In this document: positions 1 through 7,986 of the stretch, piece by piece
Numbering within the stretch: position 1 is the stretch's first letter
Layout: every line of letters begins with the position of its first letter
Assembly (NCBI RefSeq): GCF_016908975.1
Contig: NZ_JAFBEX010000004.1
Span: 186,001-250,000, forward strand
DNA length: 64,000 bases
Direction of reading: 5' to 3'
From: Neobacillus cucumis
GTDB taxonomy: Bacteria > Bacillota > Bacilli > Bacillales > Cytobacillaceae
Translations under genes and position numbers: made by a program
The notes under the pieces: generated by a model
The model's database searches: none
What the model was told of the DNA's origin: nothing
The model's input: the letters and a program-made list of their open reading frames with translations, nothing else

Positions 1-729
1 ACCAGCAGTTACAGAACCAGTAACGGAAAAAGCTGGCCGAAGCTTCGCGAGTGTCTCTAGATTGGTATCTGGGCGAACTCCTTCGTCCATAGAAAAGGAA
101 AACGTTTTTTCAACTAGTTTTTGGTCATTTCCAACCGTCCGAACGGTTACATCGACGGGAACAATTTCATCTACAAATTTTCCCTCTGCGAGGGCTTTTG
201 CGGCTTTCTGATGGCTTCTTACGGCAAAGGCGTCTTGGTCCGCGCGGCTAATGCCATATTTTTGAGCGACCTGTTCAGCTGTATGCCCCATTCCCATATA
301 GTATTGCGGAGCGGTCTCCGCGAGTTTAATATTCGGACGGACTACATGCCCCATCATCGGAATCATGCTCATTGATTCGGCTCCACCCGCGATGGCTGTA
401 TCAGTAGATCCAAGCATAATTCCTTGTGCCGCATAAGCGATTGCCTGTAATCCGGATGAACAGAAACGATTAATCGTAATCGCTGGGACAGTATAGGGAA
501 GACCTGCTAAAGCTCCAATATTGCGGGCCATGTTGTTTCCTTGCTCCGCTTCCGGCATCGCACAGCCCATGATTAAATCATCGATATTTCCTTCATAAAT
601 GCCGGCACGCTTTAGGGTTTCTTTTACGACCAATGCCCCTAAATCATCCGGACGTACATGGGCAAGCGATCCTTTCTTTGCCTTACCAACCGGAGTCCTA
701 GCCCCGGCCACAATCACGGCTTCTCTCAT
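1..729 (-). CDS. fadA: Acetyl-CoA C-acyltransferase (3-ketoacyl-CoA thiolase), C-terminus cut by window edge
   Basis: Thiolase for the last step of fatty-acid beta-oxidation: it cleaves 3-ketoacyl-CoA with CoA to give acetyl-CoA. The visible 243 codons on the minus strand read without a stop. They start MREAVIVAGARTPVGKAKKG, with GTGAGGGAAATCG upstream as ribosome binding site. The thiolase active-site motif INRFCSSGLQAI (nucleophilic Cys) and the GGAESMSMIP segment are both present. The C-terminal third, with the GHP and CxG active-site motifs, lies outside the window. It is 34 bp downstream of fadN and in the same orientation, as in the Bacillus fadNA(E) operon, so it is probably co-transcribed and FadR-controlled. 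Family call is very secure; only completeness cannot be judged. Confidence 0.95.
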   Translation of the reverse strand, partial: MREAVIVAGARTPVGKAKKGSLAHVRPDDLGALVVKETLKRAGIYEGNIDDLIMGCAMPEAEQGNNMARNIGALAGLPYTVPAITINRFCSSGLQAIAYAAQGIMLGSTDTAIAGGAESMSMIPMMGHVVRPNIKLAETAPQYYMGMGHTAEQVAQKYGISRADQDAFAVRSHQKAAKALAEGKFVDEIVPVDVTVRTVGNDQKLVEKTFSFSMDEGVRPDTNLETLAKLRPAFSVTGSVTAG

Positions 730-763
730 TCGATTTCCCTCACTTTCTCTAAATCTAGTTATC

Positions 764-3151
764 TTAGTTTCTTAACGGTTTTCCTTTAACAAGCATATGC
801 TGCATTCGCTGCTGCGATTTTGGTTCGACAATCAGGCTTAAGAATGCCTCTCGTTCTAAATCTAATAAATACTGTTCATCGACTTCGGTACCAAATGGGA
901 CTCGACCACCAGCAATCACATATGCGATTCTTTTGGCAATTTTTACATCATGCTCTGAGATATAACCGGATAGCCGCATGGCTTCTGCTCCGAGCAAAAG
1001 AGTCGCATAGCCCGTTTCTCCTACGACTGGAACCTTCCTGCGAATTCTTGGTTTATATCCTTTTTCATGTAAGGAAAGCACGGTCTGTTTGGCATCGTAA
1101 AGGAGATGATCACTATTAAAGCTAATTCCGTCTGAAGCACTTAAGAAATTAGTTTCCCTTGCTTCTTCAGCAGAGGTGGAAACTTTCGCCATGGCAATCG
1201 TTTCGAACACCTTATTGGCCACATTTTGCAAATCAATTGGAACTCCATTTGGCAGGTTCGCTAAGTGCTTCATGTAAAGTTCTTTGTTTCCACCGCCGCC
1301 TGGGAGCAGACCAACACCCACTTCGACAAGCCCCATATAGGTTTCAGAGGAAGCTTGGATATGAGTTGCAGGCAGACAAACCTCCGCACCGCCACCAAGT
1401 GTCATGCCAAATGGTGCAGCGACAACCGGCTTAGAGCTGTACTTCACTTTTAACAAGGCACGATGAAGATGGCGGACAATCAAATCTAATTCATCAATAT
1501 TGTCATCCTGTACTTCCATTAACATCATCGCGAGATTTGCCCCAACACAGAAGTTTTTCCCCTGGTTGCCGATGACCAGACCTTTATAATTTTTCTCAAC
1601 CTCATCGACAGCGTGGTTAATCATTTGGACAATATCGAGTCCGATTGCGTTGTTTGGTGAGTGGAACTCTAGTAGAGCAACACCATCACCAATATCAATC
1701 AGACTTGCGCCGCTGTTCTTTTTAATGACGCCAATTTGTTTTTTTATTTTTTGAAGGTCAATTACCTTAGGGTTCGTTTCAACAAGCCGGTATTGACCGT
1801 TATGATAGTAAAATTGCTCGCCGTTTTCTTCTAAATAAAAAGATGAATATCCTTTCTCAAGCATTTCAGTAACCCAAGTAGGTACCTCAACACCTAAACT
1901 TTTCAGTTTTTGCACTGATGTTTCCAACCCAATCGCATCCCAAGCTTCAAACGGTCCCAATTCCCAGCCAAAGCCCCATTTCATCGCACGGTCGATGGCG
2001 ACAATATCATCTGCAATAGTCCCTAATAATTGAGCAGAGTAAATGAATGACTCCGTAAAAGTCTTCCATAAAAATTGACCAGCCTTATCGTTCGCATATA
2101 CAAGCGCTTTCAATTTATTGGCTGTGCCTTTTTCCTGACTAACTAATTCTACCGCTGGCGTTGCTAATTTTTTACGTGGTCCATATTCTAATGTATTAGG
2201 ATCTAACTCCAAAATGTCTTTTCCTATTTTCAAAAAGAAACCTTGACCCGACTTGCTTCCTAGCCAGCCTTTTTCAACCATTGATTTGAGGAAGGCGGGA
2301 ATTTCAAATATCTCTTTTTCTGGACCCTCGACCTGTTCGTACACATTATTAGCGACATGATAAAATGTGTCTAATCCAACCACATCAAGTGTTCGGAAGG
2401 TCGCACTCTTGGCCCTGCCGATTAATGGACCAGTGATCGAATCGACTTCACCGACACTAAGACCAGCTTTTAACATTTCTCTAACTGTTATAAGAAGACC
2501 ATAGGTACCGATACGGTTAGCGATAAAGTTTGGGGTATCCTTAGCAATGACAACCCCTTTTCCTAATACATCCTCTCCAAAAGTTTTCATGAATGAAAGT
2601 ACTTCCGCTGACGTATATTGTGTTGGGATGACTTCGAGTAATTTTAGGTAGCGCGGTGGATTAAAGAAGTGTGTTCCAAGGAAATGCTTTTTAAAATCAT
2701 CTGATCGCCCCTCCACCATGGCTTCAACTGATATTCCTGAGGTATTGGAACTGACAATGCTGCCAGGTTTACGATATTGGTCCACTTTTTCAAAGACTTG
2801 TTTTTTTACGTTGAGGTTCTCGACAACGACTTCAATGATCCAGTCAACGTCCTTCAGTTTAATGAGATCATCTTCGAGGTTACCTGCTTCAATCAGGGCG
2901 AGATTCTTTTTGGAGGTTAATGGTGCAGGCTTTTGCTTCAATAATTTTTGGATATTTTGTGAGCTAATCCGGTTGCGGACTTGTTTGTCGGCTAAGGTTA
3001 ATCCTTTTGCTGCCTCTTCTTTTGATAATTCACGCGGCACAATGTCCAGTAATAGTGTCGGGATGCCGATATTGGCTAAGTGAGCAGCAATACCTGAGCC
3101 CATCACCCCGGATCCGAGGACTGCAGCTTTTTTTATTAAATGGTTCAACAT
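764..3151 (-). CDS. fadN: 3-hydroxyacyl-CoA dehydrogenase / enoyl-CoA hydratase (FadN/YusL)
   Basis: Bifunctional beta-oxidation enzyme of 795 aa, the usual length for Bacillus FadN. The N-terminal half is an NAD-binding 3-hydroxyacyl-CoA dehydrogenase: Rossmann motif VLGSGVMGSGIAAHLAN at about residues 11-27, then NTSGIS and GTHFFNPPRYLKLLEV. The C-terminal part, from about residue 480, is a crotonase fold with GNQGKNFCVGANL and GMTLGGGAEVCLPA forming the oxyanion hole. It works with FadA (34 bp downstream) to convert enoyl-CoA through 3-hydroxyacyl-CoA to 3-ketoacyl-CoA in the cytoplasm. The start has a good GGGGGAG ribosome binding site. A FadR operator lies about 20 bp upstream, so repression relieved by long-chain acyl-CoA is expected. 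Confidence 0.97.
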   Translation of the reverse strand: MLNHLIKKAAVLGSGVMGSGIAAHLANIGIPTLLLDIVPRELSKEEAAKGLTLADKQVRNRISSQNIQKLLKQKPAPLTSKKNLALIEAGNLEDDLIKLKDVDWIIEVVVENLNVKKQVFEKVDQYRKPGSIVSSNTSGISVEAMVEGRSDDFKKHFLGTHFFNPPRYLKLLEVIPTQYTSAEVLSFMKTFGEDVLGKGVVIAKDTPNFIANRIGTYGLLITVREMLKAGLSVGEVDSITGPLIGRAKSATFRTLDVVGLDTFYHVANNVYEQVEGPEKEIFEIPAFLKSMVEKGWLGSKSGQGFFLKIGKDILELDPNTLEYGPRKKLATPAVELVSQEKGTANKLKALVYANDKAGQFLWKTFTESFIYSAQLLGTIADDIVAIDRAMKWGFGWELGPFEAWDAIGLETSVQKLKSLGVEVPTWVTEMLEKGYSSFYLEENGEQFYYHNGQYRLVETNPKVIDLQKIKKQIGVIKKNSGASLIDIGDGVALLEFHSPNNAIGLDIVQMINHAVDEVEKNYKGLVIGNQGKNFCVGANLAMMLMEVQDDNIDELDLIVRHLHRALLKVKYSSKPVVAAPFGMTLGGGAEVCLPATHIQASSETYMGLVEVGVGLLPGGGGNKELYMKHLANLPNGVPIDLQNVANKVFETIAMAKVSTSAEEARETNFLSASDGISFNSDHLLYDAKQTVLSLHEKGYKPRIRRKVPVVGETGYATLLLGAEAMRLSGYISEHDVKIAKRIAYVIAGGRVPFGTEVDEQYLLDLEREAFLSLIVEPKSQQRMQHMLVKGKPLRN

Positions 3152-3170
3152 TGTCTCCCCCTTCAGGCTT

Positions 3171-3188
3171 TGAATGAATACTCATTCA
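3171..3188. promoter_or_regulatory. FadR (TetR-family) operator upstream of fadN
   Basis: The 18-bp palindrome TGAATGAATACTCATTCA matches the Bacillus subtilis FadR consensus TGAATGAnTAnTCATTCA completely. It lies 19 bp upstream of the fadN start codon, where a bound repressor would block transcription. FadR there is displaced by long-chain acyl-CoAs. The site is seen directly; the identity of the binding protein is from family knowledge. Confidence 0.9.
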
Positions 3189-3358
3189 TTTTTATTACAA
3201 AAAAAAATGAACGGTTAAATGAGTCTTGCTACTAACTAATATAAAATATTTTGAAAATTTGTGCAATCGATAAATGCGGAATTTCAAAAATTTTTTGAAC
3301 ATATTTTTTACCTGCATAAATGGAACGGGATGGGCATCCTAATCACGAGGTGATAAGT

Positions 3359-3490
3359 ATGGCGAAAATGAAAAAGAACCCTTCCAAAGCCGGTGTAAGT
3401 GCCGCTAGTGTAAAAGGCAATGGCGGTCCAGGTAATGAAGAACAACAAGTTGACAAGCAAAACAGCCAGAATAGTCAATTTAAAAGATAA
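3359..3490 (+). CDS. yuzL: YuzL-like small protein (43 aa)
   Basis: A 43-codon ORF divergent from fadN. It starts MAKMKKNPSKAGVSAASVKG and has a strong ribosome binding site (CGAGGTGATAAGT). The basic N-terminus, the KAGVSAASVKGNGGP core and the Gln/Asn-rich tail match the short YuzL family, which sits next to fadN (yusL) in Bacillus subtilis, so sequence and synteny agree. The molecular function is unknown. A copy of an interspersed repeat begins directly at its stop codon. It is below the size that simple ORF scans report. Confidence 0.82.
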   Translation: MAKMKKNPSKAGVSAASVKGNGGPGNEEQQVDKQNSQNSQFKR

Positions 3491-3604
3491 GCGGAAGCGC
3501 CTTGAACAGGGGCGACAGGCTAGACAAGCCGGCGAGAAGGCTGCACTATAGCCTTCTTGACGGCTTGGCTTAGACCTAAGAGCCCCTAGGCGCTGGAGCT
3601 GGAC
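3491..3604 (+). repeat. Interspersed ~115-bp structured repeat, copy A
   Basis: The ends are GCGGAAGCGCCTTG and GGCGCTGGAGCTGGAC. These pair as AAGCGCC/GGCGCT-type arms, and a GC-rich inner hairpin lies between them. The same layout with the same end sequences recurs at 9021, 10580 and 12464, all in the same orientation, so this is a dispersed palindromic repeat rather than a gene. This copy abuts the yuzL stop codon. The antisense reading frame across it is a by-product of the repeat. Confidence 0.8.
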
Positions 3605-3641
3605 AATTCTCAAAGTATATTCAAAAATCTTATGTTTTTTT

Positions 3642-3671
3642 ACAGGCTGAAATTCAGCCTGTTTTCTTTTT
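3642..3671 (+). terminator. Rho-independent terminator downstream of yuzL and its repeat
   Basis: ACAGGCTGA - AT - TCAGCCTGT forms a perfect 9-bp stem followed by TTTCTTTTTC. It ends the yuzL transcript after the repeat copy. Confidence 0.8.
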
Positions 3672-3747
3672 CTACACCTGAATGATATTTATTTTTTTAC
3701 ACATGCTAGTATCGATATCTTCCATTACGATTCAGGAGGTGAAATTC

Positions 3748-4113
3748 ATGCGAACCTTATCACGGATTGCTTTGGTTTTAGTCATTATTGGGGCCATTAA
3801 CTGGGGTCTGATTGGTTTATTCCAATTTGATTTAGTAGCTGCTCTTTTTGGCGGGCAGGACTCAGCCTTATCTAGAATCATTTATAGCCTTGTCGGACTG
3901 TCCGGACTTGTTTGTATCCCATTATTATTTGCTCGGATCGGAGATACCCAAGCAAATACTACTCAACAGAACTATGGTAAACCGAATTACGCCACAGAAT
4001 TTGGTGAAGAAAATGACATGACAGATATTAATAACCGTGCACAACAATCTGCTTCCAGCCAAACTTACAAGCCTACAGACAGCAACCAATCTGGCTCTGA
4101 CGATCAATTGTAA
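3748..4113 (+). CDS. DUF378 family small membrane protein (YuzA-like)
   Basis: 121-aa protein whose first 75 residues match the DUF378/YuzA family: MRTLSRIALVLVIIGAINWG, then GLFQFDLVAALFGGQDS and a second hydrophobic helix. The INWGLIGLFQFDLV motif is typical. Two transmembrane helices are expected (about residues 5-25 and 45-65). A polar Gln/Asn/Ser-rich tail of about 45 residues extends beyond the usual length of about 75-80. The start is chosen at the ATG preceded by TTCAGGAGGTGAAATTC; an upstream ATG in frame lacks a ribosome binding site. The function is unknown. Confidence 0.85.
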   Translation: MRTLSRIALVLVIIGAINWGLIGLFQFDLVAALFGGQDSALSRIIYSLVGLSGLVCIPLLFARIGDTQANTTQQNYGKPNYATEFGEENDMTDINNRAQQSASSQTYKPTDSNQSGSDDQL

Positions 4114-4119
4114 GAGAAT

Positions 4120-4149
4120 CGGCCATGTTTCATACATGGCCGTTTTTTT
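4120..4149. terminator. Bidirectional terminator between the DUF378 gene and the YusU-like gene
   Basis: CGGCCATGT - TTCAT - ACATGGCCG is a perfect 9-bp stem followed by TTTTTTT on the plus strand. It lies between the convergent ends of the DUF378 gene and the YusU-like gene. Confidence 0.85.
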
Positions 4150-4396
4150 ATTTATTCGCTTTTCGATGCTGCTCATTCAACTGCTTTATTTCATAACTAA
4201 TCTGCTTCATTTCTTCTTTTCCATCAGGATAGAGTTCGTTCCAGTGCTTGGCTAAGGCTGGCATAGACTTAGCAATATGGGTATATAAGGCCCACGCCTT
4301 TACCTTTTCTTTCGTCTCTTCCGTACTTTCACCAACTAAAAGCTCACTGTATTTTTCGAGTAATGCTTCGAACTGAGCAGTAAATTCCTTTTTCAT
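4148..4396 (-). CDS. DUF2573 / YusU-like protein
   Basis: 82-aa soluble, helical, acidic protein. The segment ETKEKVKAWALYTHIAKSMP is typical of the YusU (DUF2573) family. In Bacillus subtilis yusU is adjacent to yusV, a siderophore ABC ATPase. Here it also follows that gene set on the same strand, after a decayed reductase gene. The start is set at the internal Met (MKKEFTAQFEALL) because GGAAGGTG precedes it with correct spacing, while the Met five codons upstream has no ribosome binding site. Function unknown. Confidence 0.75.
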   Translation of the reverse strand: MKKEFTAQFEALLEKYSELLVGESTEETKEKVKAWALYTHIAKSMPALAKHWNELYPDGKEEMKQISYEIKQLNEQHRKANK

Positions 4397-4421
4397 CCTG
4401 ACACCTTCCATTCTGGGTTTT

Positions 4422-4885
4422 TTACGTGCATGGACAAGTTTTGCATCGATTTCCTGCCTTTAACTAATATGAAAAACAACAAGTACTCCTCATCCGTACT
4501 TCATTGTTATAGTTTATCATATTCGCAGGATCCCCAAAGTATCTTTGTAATGGATTGAGACTGTAAGTGCCGAAGATGGATCCTTCTGCTTCAAAATAGT
4601 AAGTAAGTAAAATCTCCGTTAACTGTTGCATCCTTTATTTAATGACATATTCAGTTGTTTATTCCATTTTGACATCGCATAAAGAGATAAAACAGCAATA
4701 AAAGCATACCGTTTACTTAACATGGATGCAGCAGCCTTTTCATTTGGCGCTCCGATTGCATGTGCAAATTTTTTAAAAAATTCCCTGAGAAATGTGTCAT
4801 CCAACAAATCGTTAATAAGAAATGAGTGTGGCAAGTTAGATTGTTGTAGTTGAATCCGTTCTATATCTGTTAACTTGTCAGCCAT
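4422..4885 (-). pseudogene. Decayed FhuF-like siderophore ferric reductase ((2Fe-2S) protein)
   Basis: Remnant of a ferric-iron reductase that normally releases iron from imported siderophores and usually has about 250 residues. The N-terminal 88 codons, starting MADKLTDIERIQLQQSN, remain and overlap the end of the ABC ATPase gene by 8 bp. After GCNS the frame ends. In another frame the sequence continues as LLTYYFEAEGSIFGTYSLNP and then VRMRSTCCFSY, TAG stop, KAGNRCKTCPCT. The CC...CxxCPC arrangement is the C-terminal 2Fe-2S signature of FhuF-like proteins. About 100 internal residues are missing, there is a frameshift near 4622, and a TAG interrupts the cluster motif. The gene is clearly dead, while the transporter upstream is intact. 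Confidence 0.75.
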
Positions 4886-5699
4886 TCATCACAACCACCT
4901 TATCAAGGATTCGTCGTCCTTTTCCATAAGGAATACAGAGTGGTGTACCAAATAATGGATCCACGGTTATCTCACATTCCATATCAAATACCTGTTTCAC
5001 TAACTGACCACTGATCACATGCTCAGGTGCCCCTTGGGCATAAACCTTTTGATCCTTAATTGCGACAATATTATGGGCAAACCGGCAGGCAAGATTAAGG
5101 TCGTGAAGCACCATGACAACAGTTCGATTTTTAAATTCATTTAATTCAAATAATAAATTAAGAATCTCAATTTGATGGGTCATATCCAGGTAAGTAGTAG
5201 GCTCATCCAATAAAATAATATCTGTATCCTGTGCCAATGTCATGGCAATCCAGGCCCGCTGCCTTTGTCCGCCTGACAGAGAATCGACTGCTCTTTCTTT
5301 CAAATGTTCAAGTCGAGTTGCCATTAGCGCTTCATATACCTTTTTTTCGTCTTCTTCAGTCCACTGTTTTAACCAGGATTGGTGTGGATAACGCCCTTGT
5401 TTAACTAGCTGAAGAACAGTAAGCCCTTCCGGTGCTGACGGCGATTGCGGCAGGATAGCCATCTTTTTAGCAATCTCTTTTGTCGAAAGCTTTGCGATTG
5501 TTTTCCCTTCCAGTAAAATCCCGCCAGATTTCGGTTTTAAGAGCCGGGCAATGGAACGAAGAAGCGTAGACTTTCCGCAGCCGTTCCCACCGATAAAAAC
5601 GGTAATCTCACCCTTTGGAATCTCTAAATCCAGTTCTTTAATAATGAGATTTTCCCCATATGCAAGAGATAAACTTTGCGTTTCAATTGCATTCCTCAT
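4878..5699 (-). CDS. Siderophore ABC transporter, ATP-binding protein (FecE/FhuC/YusV type)
   Basis: 273-aa ATPase energising ferric-siderophore import. Walker A GGNGCGKST, the signature DSLSGGQRQRAWIAM, Walker B DIILLDEPTTYLD and the H-loop VVMVLHDLNLACRFAHN are all present, in the spacing of the FecE family. The start (MRNAIETQSLSLAYG) has AAAAAGGAG upstream; the 21 extra upstream codons lack family similarity. It is the third gene of the Fur-controlled transporter operon. It overlaps the remnant reductase gene by 8 bp, an arrangement that once coupled import to iron release. The siderophore is not predictable from the ATPase. Confidence 0.92.
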   Translation of the reverse strand: MRNAIETQSLSLAYGENLIIKELDLEIPKGEITVFIGGNGCGKSTLLRSIARLLKPKSGGILLEGKTIAKLSTKEIAKKMAILPQSPSAPEGLTVLQLVKQGRYPHQSWLKQWTEEDEKKVYEALMATRLEHLKERAVDSLSGGQRQRAWIAMTLAQDTDIILLDEPTTYLDMTHQIEILNLLFELNEFKNRTVVMVLHDLNLACRFAHNIVAIKDQKVYAQGAPEHVISGQLVKQVFDMECEITVDPLFGTPLCIPYGKGRRILDKVVVMNG

Positions 5700-5754
5700 G
5701 ATGCCAACTCCTTTTTGATTAGCTTCGGTAGCGCTGCCCCAGCACGATGGACTT

Positions 5755-6810
5755 TTATGCACCTCTCGTTTTAAAAAGAAGGTAAATAAAATAGGGTGCT
5801 CCGATCCCTGCAGTAAACACTCCGGCAGGCACCTCTAATGGCGAAAACAAGGTCCTTCCGATTAAATCGGCCACCATAATAAGGATTCCACCCAATAACG
5901 CAGAGATGGGAAGTAATGCCCCAAATGAGGAGCCGACTAATCTCCTTGCCATGTGGGGTGCCATTAATCCGACAAAACCAATTCCTCCAGCAAAGGCGAC
6001 TGAACTGCCAATCAATGCTGTACTAATCAGTAATAGCAAGAACCGCTGTTTTTGGACCTTTCCGCCTAGTCCAGTTGTCACCTCATCACCAAGCTCCTGA
6101 ATATTAATTGACCGCGCTGAAATGAAGGCTATGAGTAGGAAAATAATGGTCCAAGGCAATAGTGTCATAACGTTTTTCCAATTGGATCCATAGACTGTAC
6201 CGGTAATCCAGATATTCGCCTGGCTCGCTTGATAGATGGGTCCCATAATCATCATTAATGTTGTTAATGCCTGCATTAAGGTTGATATCCCTATCCCAAT
6301 CAATACCAGCCTTATTGGTGAAACACCATTTTTCCAAGCAAGGAAATAAACTAAAAAAGCAACGAGTCCGGCCCCTAGAAAAGCTGCTAATGGTAACCAC
6401 GCAATACTTATGGTTAAAGCATTATTTTTATCGCTAAATGCTGCTAAAAATCCAACCACGGCAAAAGCTGCTCCCCCTGTTATTCCAAGAACATCCGGAG
6501 AAGCTAATGGGTTGCGAATCATTCCTTGGAGAATACCTCCTGCCACTGCTAAAGACATCCCAACTAATAAAGCAACAATAATCCGGGGTAAGCGGAAAGA
6601 GGTGATAATGAGCTTCTCCATTTCCGGGCCGCCGCCAAATAATACTTTTACAACAGTTAGCGGCTTAATCTTCATGTCCCCCGCTCCTGTACTAAATACT
6701 AAAACAAAGAAGGTAACAAGGAGCAAAATGAAGTACAAAAGTGCCGCTTTTCGATCAATTAAAAAAGATATCTTGCCCTTAAAAGGACGGAAGTTATGAT
6801 AATTGCTCAT
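5755..6810 (-). CDS. Siderophore ABC transporter permease (FecCD family)
   Basis: 351-aa polytopic membrane protein of the FecCD/BtuC family. Typical segments are PRIIVALLVGMSLAVAGGIL, GMIRNPLASPDVLGITGGA, then GGIGFVGLMAPHMARRLVG (the ATPase-contacting loop) and the C-terminal PLEVPAGVFTAGIGAPYFIY. About 9-10 membrane helices are expected. The N-terminus is long and basic (about 20 residues before the first helix). It pairs with the next permease as a heterodimer. The start overlaps the stop of the upstream permease by 4 bp (ATGA), indicating translational coupling. Confidence 0.92.
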   Translation of the reverse strand: MSNYHNFRPFKGKISFLIDRKAALLYFILLLVTFFVLVFSTGAGDMKIKPLTVVKVLFGGGPEMEKLIITSFRLPRIIVALLVGMSLAVAGGILQGMIRNPLASPDVLGITGGAAFAVVGFLAAFSDKNNALTISIAWLPLAAFLGAGLVAFLVYFLAWKNGVSPIRLVLIGIGISTLMQALTTLMMIMGPIYQASQANIWITGTVYGSNWKNVMTLLPWTIIFLLIAFISARSINIQELGDEVTTGLGGKVQKQRFLLLLISTALIGSSVAFAGGIGFVGLMAPHMARRLVGSSFGALLPISALLGGILIMVADLIGRTLFSPLEVPAGVFTAGIGAPYFIYLLFKTRGA

Positions 6811-7811
6811 TTGCCATTGAACCCCCTTCTTGCGATGTAAATAAAGAATGGAGTTCCAATAATCGCAGTCATTACCCCTACAGGTACCTCTGAGGGCATT
6901 AAAAGATATCTAGCAGCGATATCTGCTGCAAGTAACAGTACTGCACCAAGAATTCCCGATAGAGGGATTACCCAACGATGGTCAATTCCGACGATGGTTC
7001 GTGTAATATGTGGGATGACAATCCCAACAAAGCCAATAGGACCGGCTACTGCCACAGCCCCCCCTGCTAAAAGAATAACTAAGATACCAATCGTAATTTT
7101 AACAATTCCTGTATGTAAGCCCAGTCCTTTTGCAACATCTTCCCCCATGGACAGGATATTCAGTTTGCCAGCAATTAAAATTGCCCCCACCCAGCCAATT
7201 CCGATATATGGTAACACGGCGCTTAAAGTTTCAAGCTTTCTTCCTTGAACCGAACCGGCCAGCCAAAACAATACCTGCTCAAGTGCAGCTTCATTGATGA
7301 CGAGTAAGCCTTGCGTAAAAGAAGAAAACATAGCAGCGATAGCTGCTCCAGCAAGAGTAAGCTTCATAGGAGTCAGCCCTTCCCTTCCAAAGGATCCAAC
7401 CCCATACACACAAAATGCTGCAACTGCCGCACCCAAAAAGGCAAGTCCGTTAAAAGTCTGTAGATCGGTTACCTTGAATAGGGTAACTGCTGCTACTACA
7501 GCAAAGCCTGCCCCTGCATTGATTCCAAATATTCCAGGAGAGGCCAGTGGGTTTTTCGTTAAGGTTTGCATGAGCGTCCCTGCAATTGCCAGACTGGATC
7601 CTACAGCTGCTGCGATTAATGCTCTCGGGACCCTGACTGTTTGGATAATAATCTGTTCATTTGAACCATTGTAATTCGTATAAGTATCGACAGCCGTTTT
7701 CCAGCTTGTGTCCGTATAACCAAAAATGACACTAGCACACATTAATAGCAGCATTAGGATAACCGCAACAATTATGCCAGACCATTTGAATGTTGAACTT
7801 TTTAACAGCAT
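6807..7811 (-). CDS. Siderophore ABC transporter permease (FecCD family)
   Basis: 334-aa FecCD permease with the family hallmarks VRVPRALIAAAVGSSLAIAG, TKNPLASPGIFGINAGAGFA, the cytoplasmic coupling segment GPIGFVGIVIPHITRTIVG and the C-terminal PSEVPVGVMTAIIGTPFFIY. It is the first gene of the minus-strand import operon and partner of the second permease. Its start lies about 70 bp from the nearer Fur box. The binding-protein gene is divergent across the same regulatory region, so both transcripts can be controlled together by iron. Confidence 0.92.
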   Translation of the reverse strand: MLLKSSTFKWSGIIVAVILMLLLMCASVIFGYTDTSWKTAVDTYTNYNGSNEQIIIQTVRVPRALIAAAVGSSLAIAGTLMQTLTKNPLASPGIFGINAGAGFAVVAAVTLFKVTDLQTFNGLAFLGAAVAAFCVYGVGSFGREGLTPMKLTLAGAAIAAMFSSFTQGLLVINEAALEQVLFWLAGSVQGRKLETLSAVLPYIGIGWVGAILIAGKLNILSMGEDVAKGLGLHTGIVKITIGILVILLAGGAVAVAGPIGFVGIVIPHITRTIVGIDHRWVIPLSGILGAVLLLAADIAARYLLMPSEVPVGVMTAIIGTPFFIYIARRGFNGK

Positions 7812-7879
7812 TGATTTGAAACCCTTTCAAACTCATTTTCTTTTAGTCTACTTTTATGGATAATAACTGTCAATGATTT

Positions 7880-7894
7880 TGATAATCATTTTCA
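7880..7894. promoter_or_regulatory. Fur box 1 (permease side)
   Basis: TGATAATCATTTTCA matches the 7-1-7 Bacillus Fur motif TGATAATnATTATCA with one mismatch. It is 69 bp upstream of the first permease gene, in the divergent promoter region, and predicts iron-dependent repression. Confidence 0.82.
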
Positions 7895-7943
7895 ATTAAG
7901 TGTTGACAGGTGCTTGAAAGGCAAATTATGATTGGATTGTAAA

Positions 7944-7958
7944 TGAAAATCATTATCA
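7944..7958. promoter_or_regulatory. Fur box 2 (binding-protein side)
   Basis: TGAAAATCATTATCA has one mismatch to TGATAATnATTATCA. It lies 29 bp upstream of the substrate-binding protein start, a position suited to blocking its promoter. Confidence 0.85.
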
Positions 7959-7986
7959 ATTATTTTTCAAGGGGGATACATACACA

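Noticed and set aside
764-3083. Plus-strand frames inside fadN
   Set aside because: They are shadows of the fadN coding sequence, without ribosome binding sites or similarity.
3308-3613. 101-aa antisense frame opposite yuzL
   Set aside because: It covers an interspersed repeat and the opposite strand of yuzL; no start signal and no similarity.
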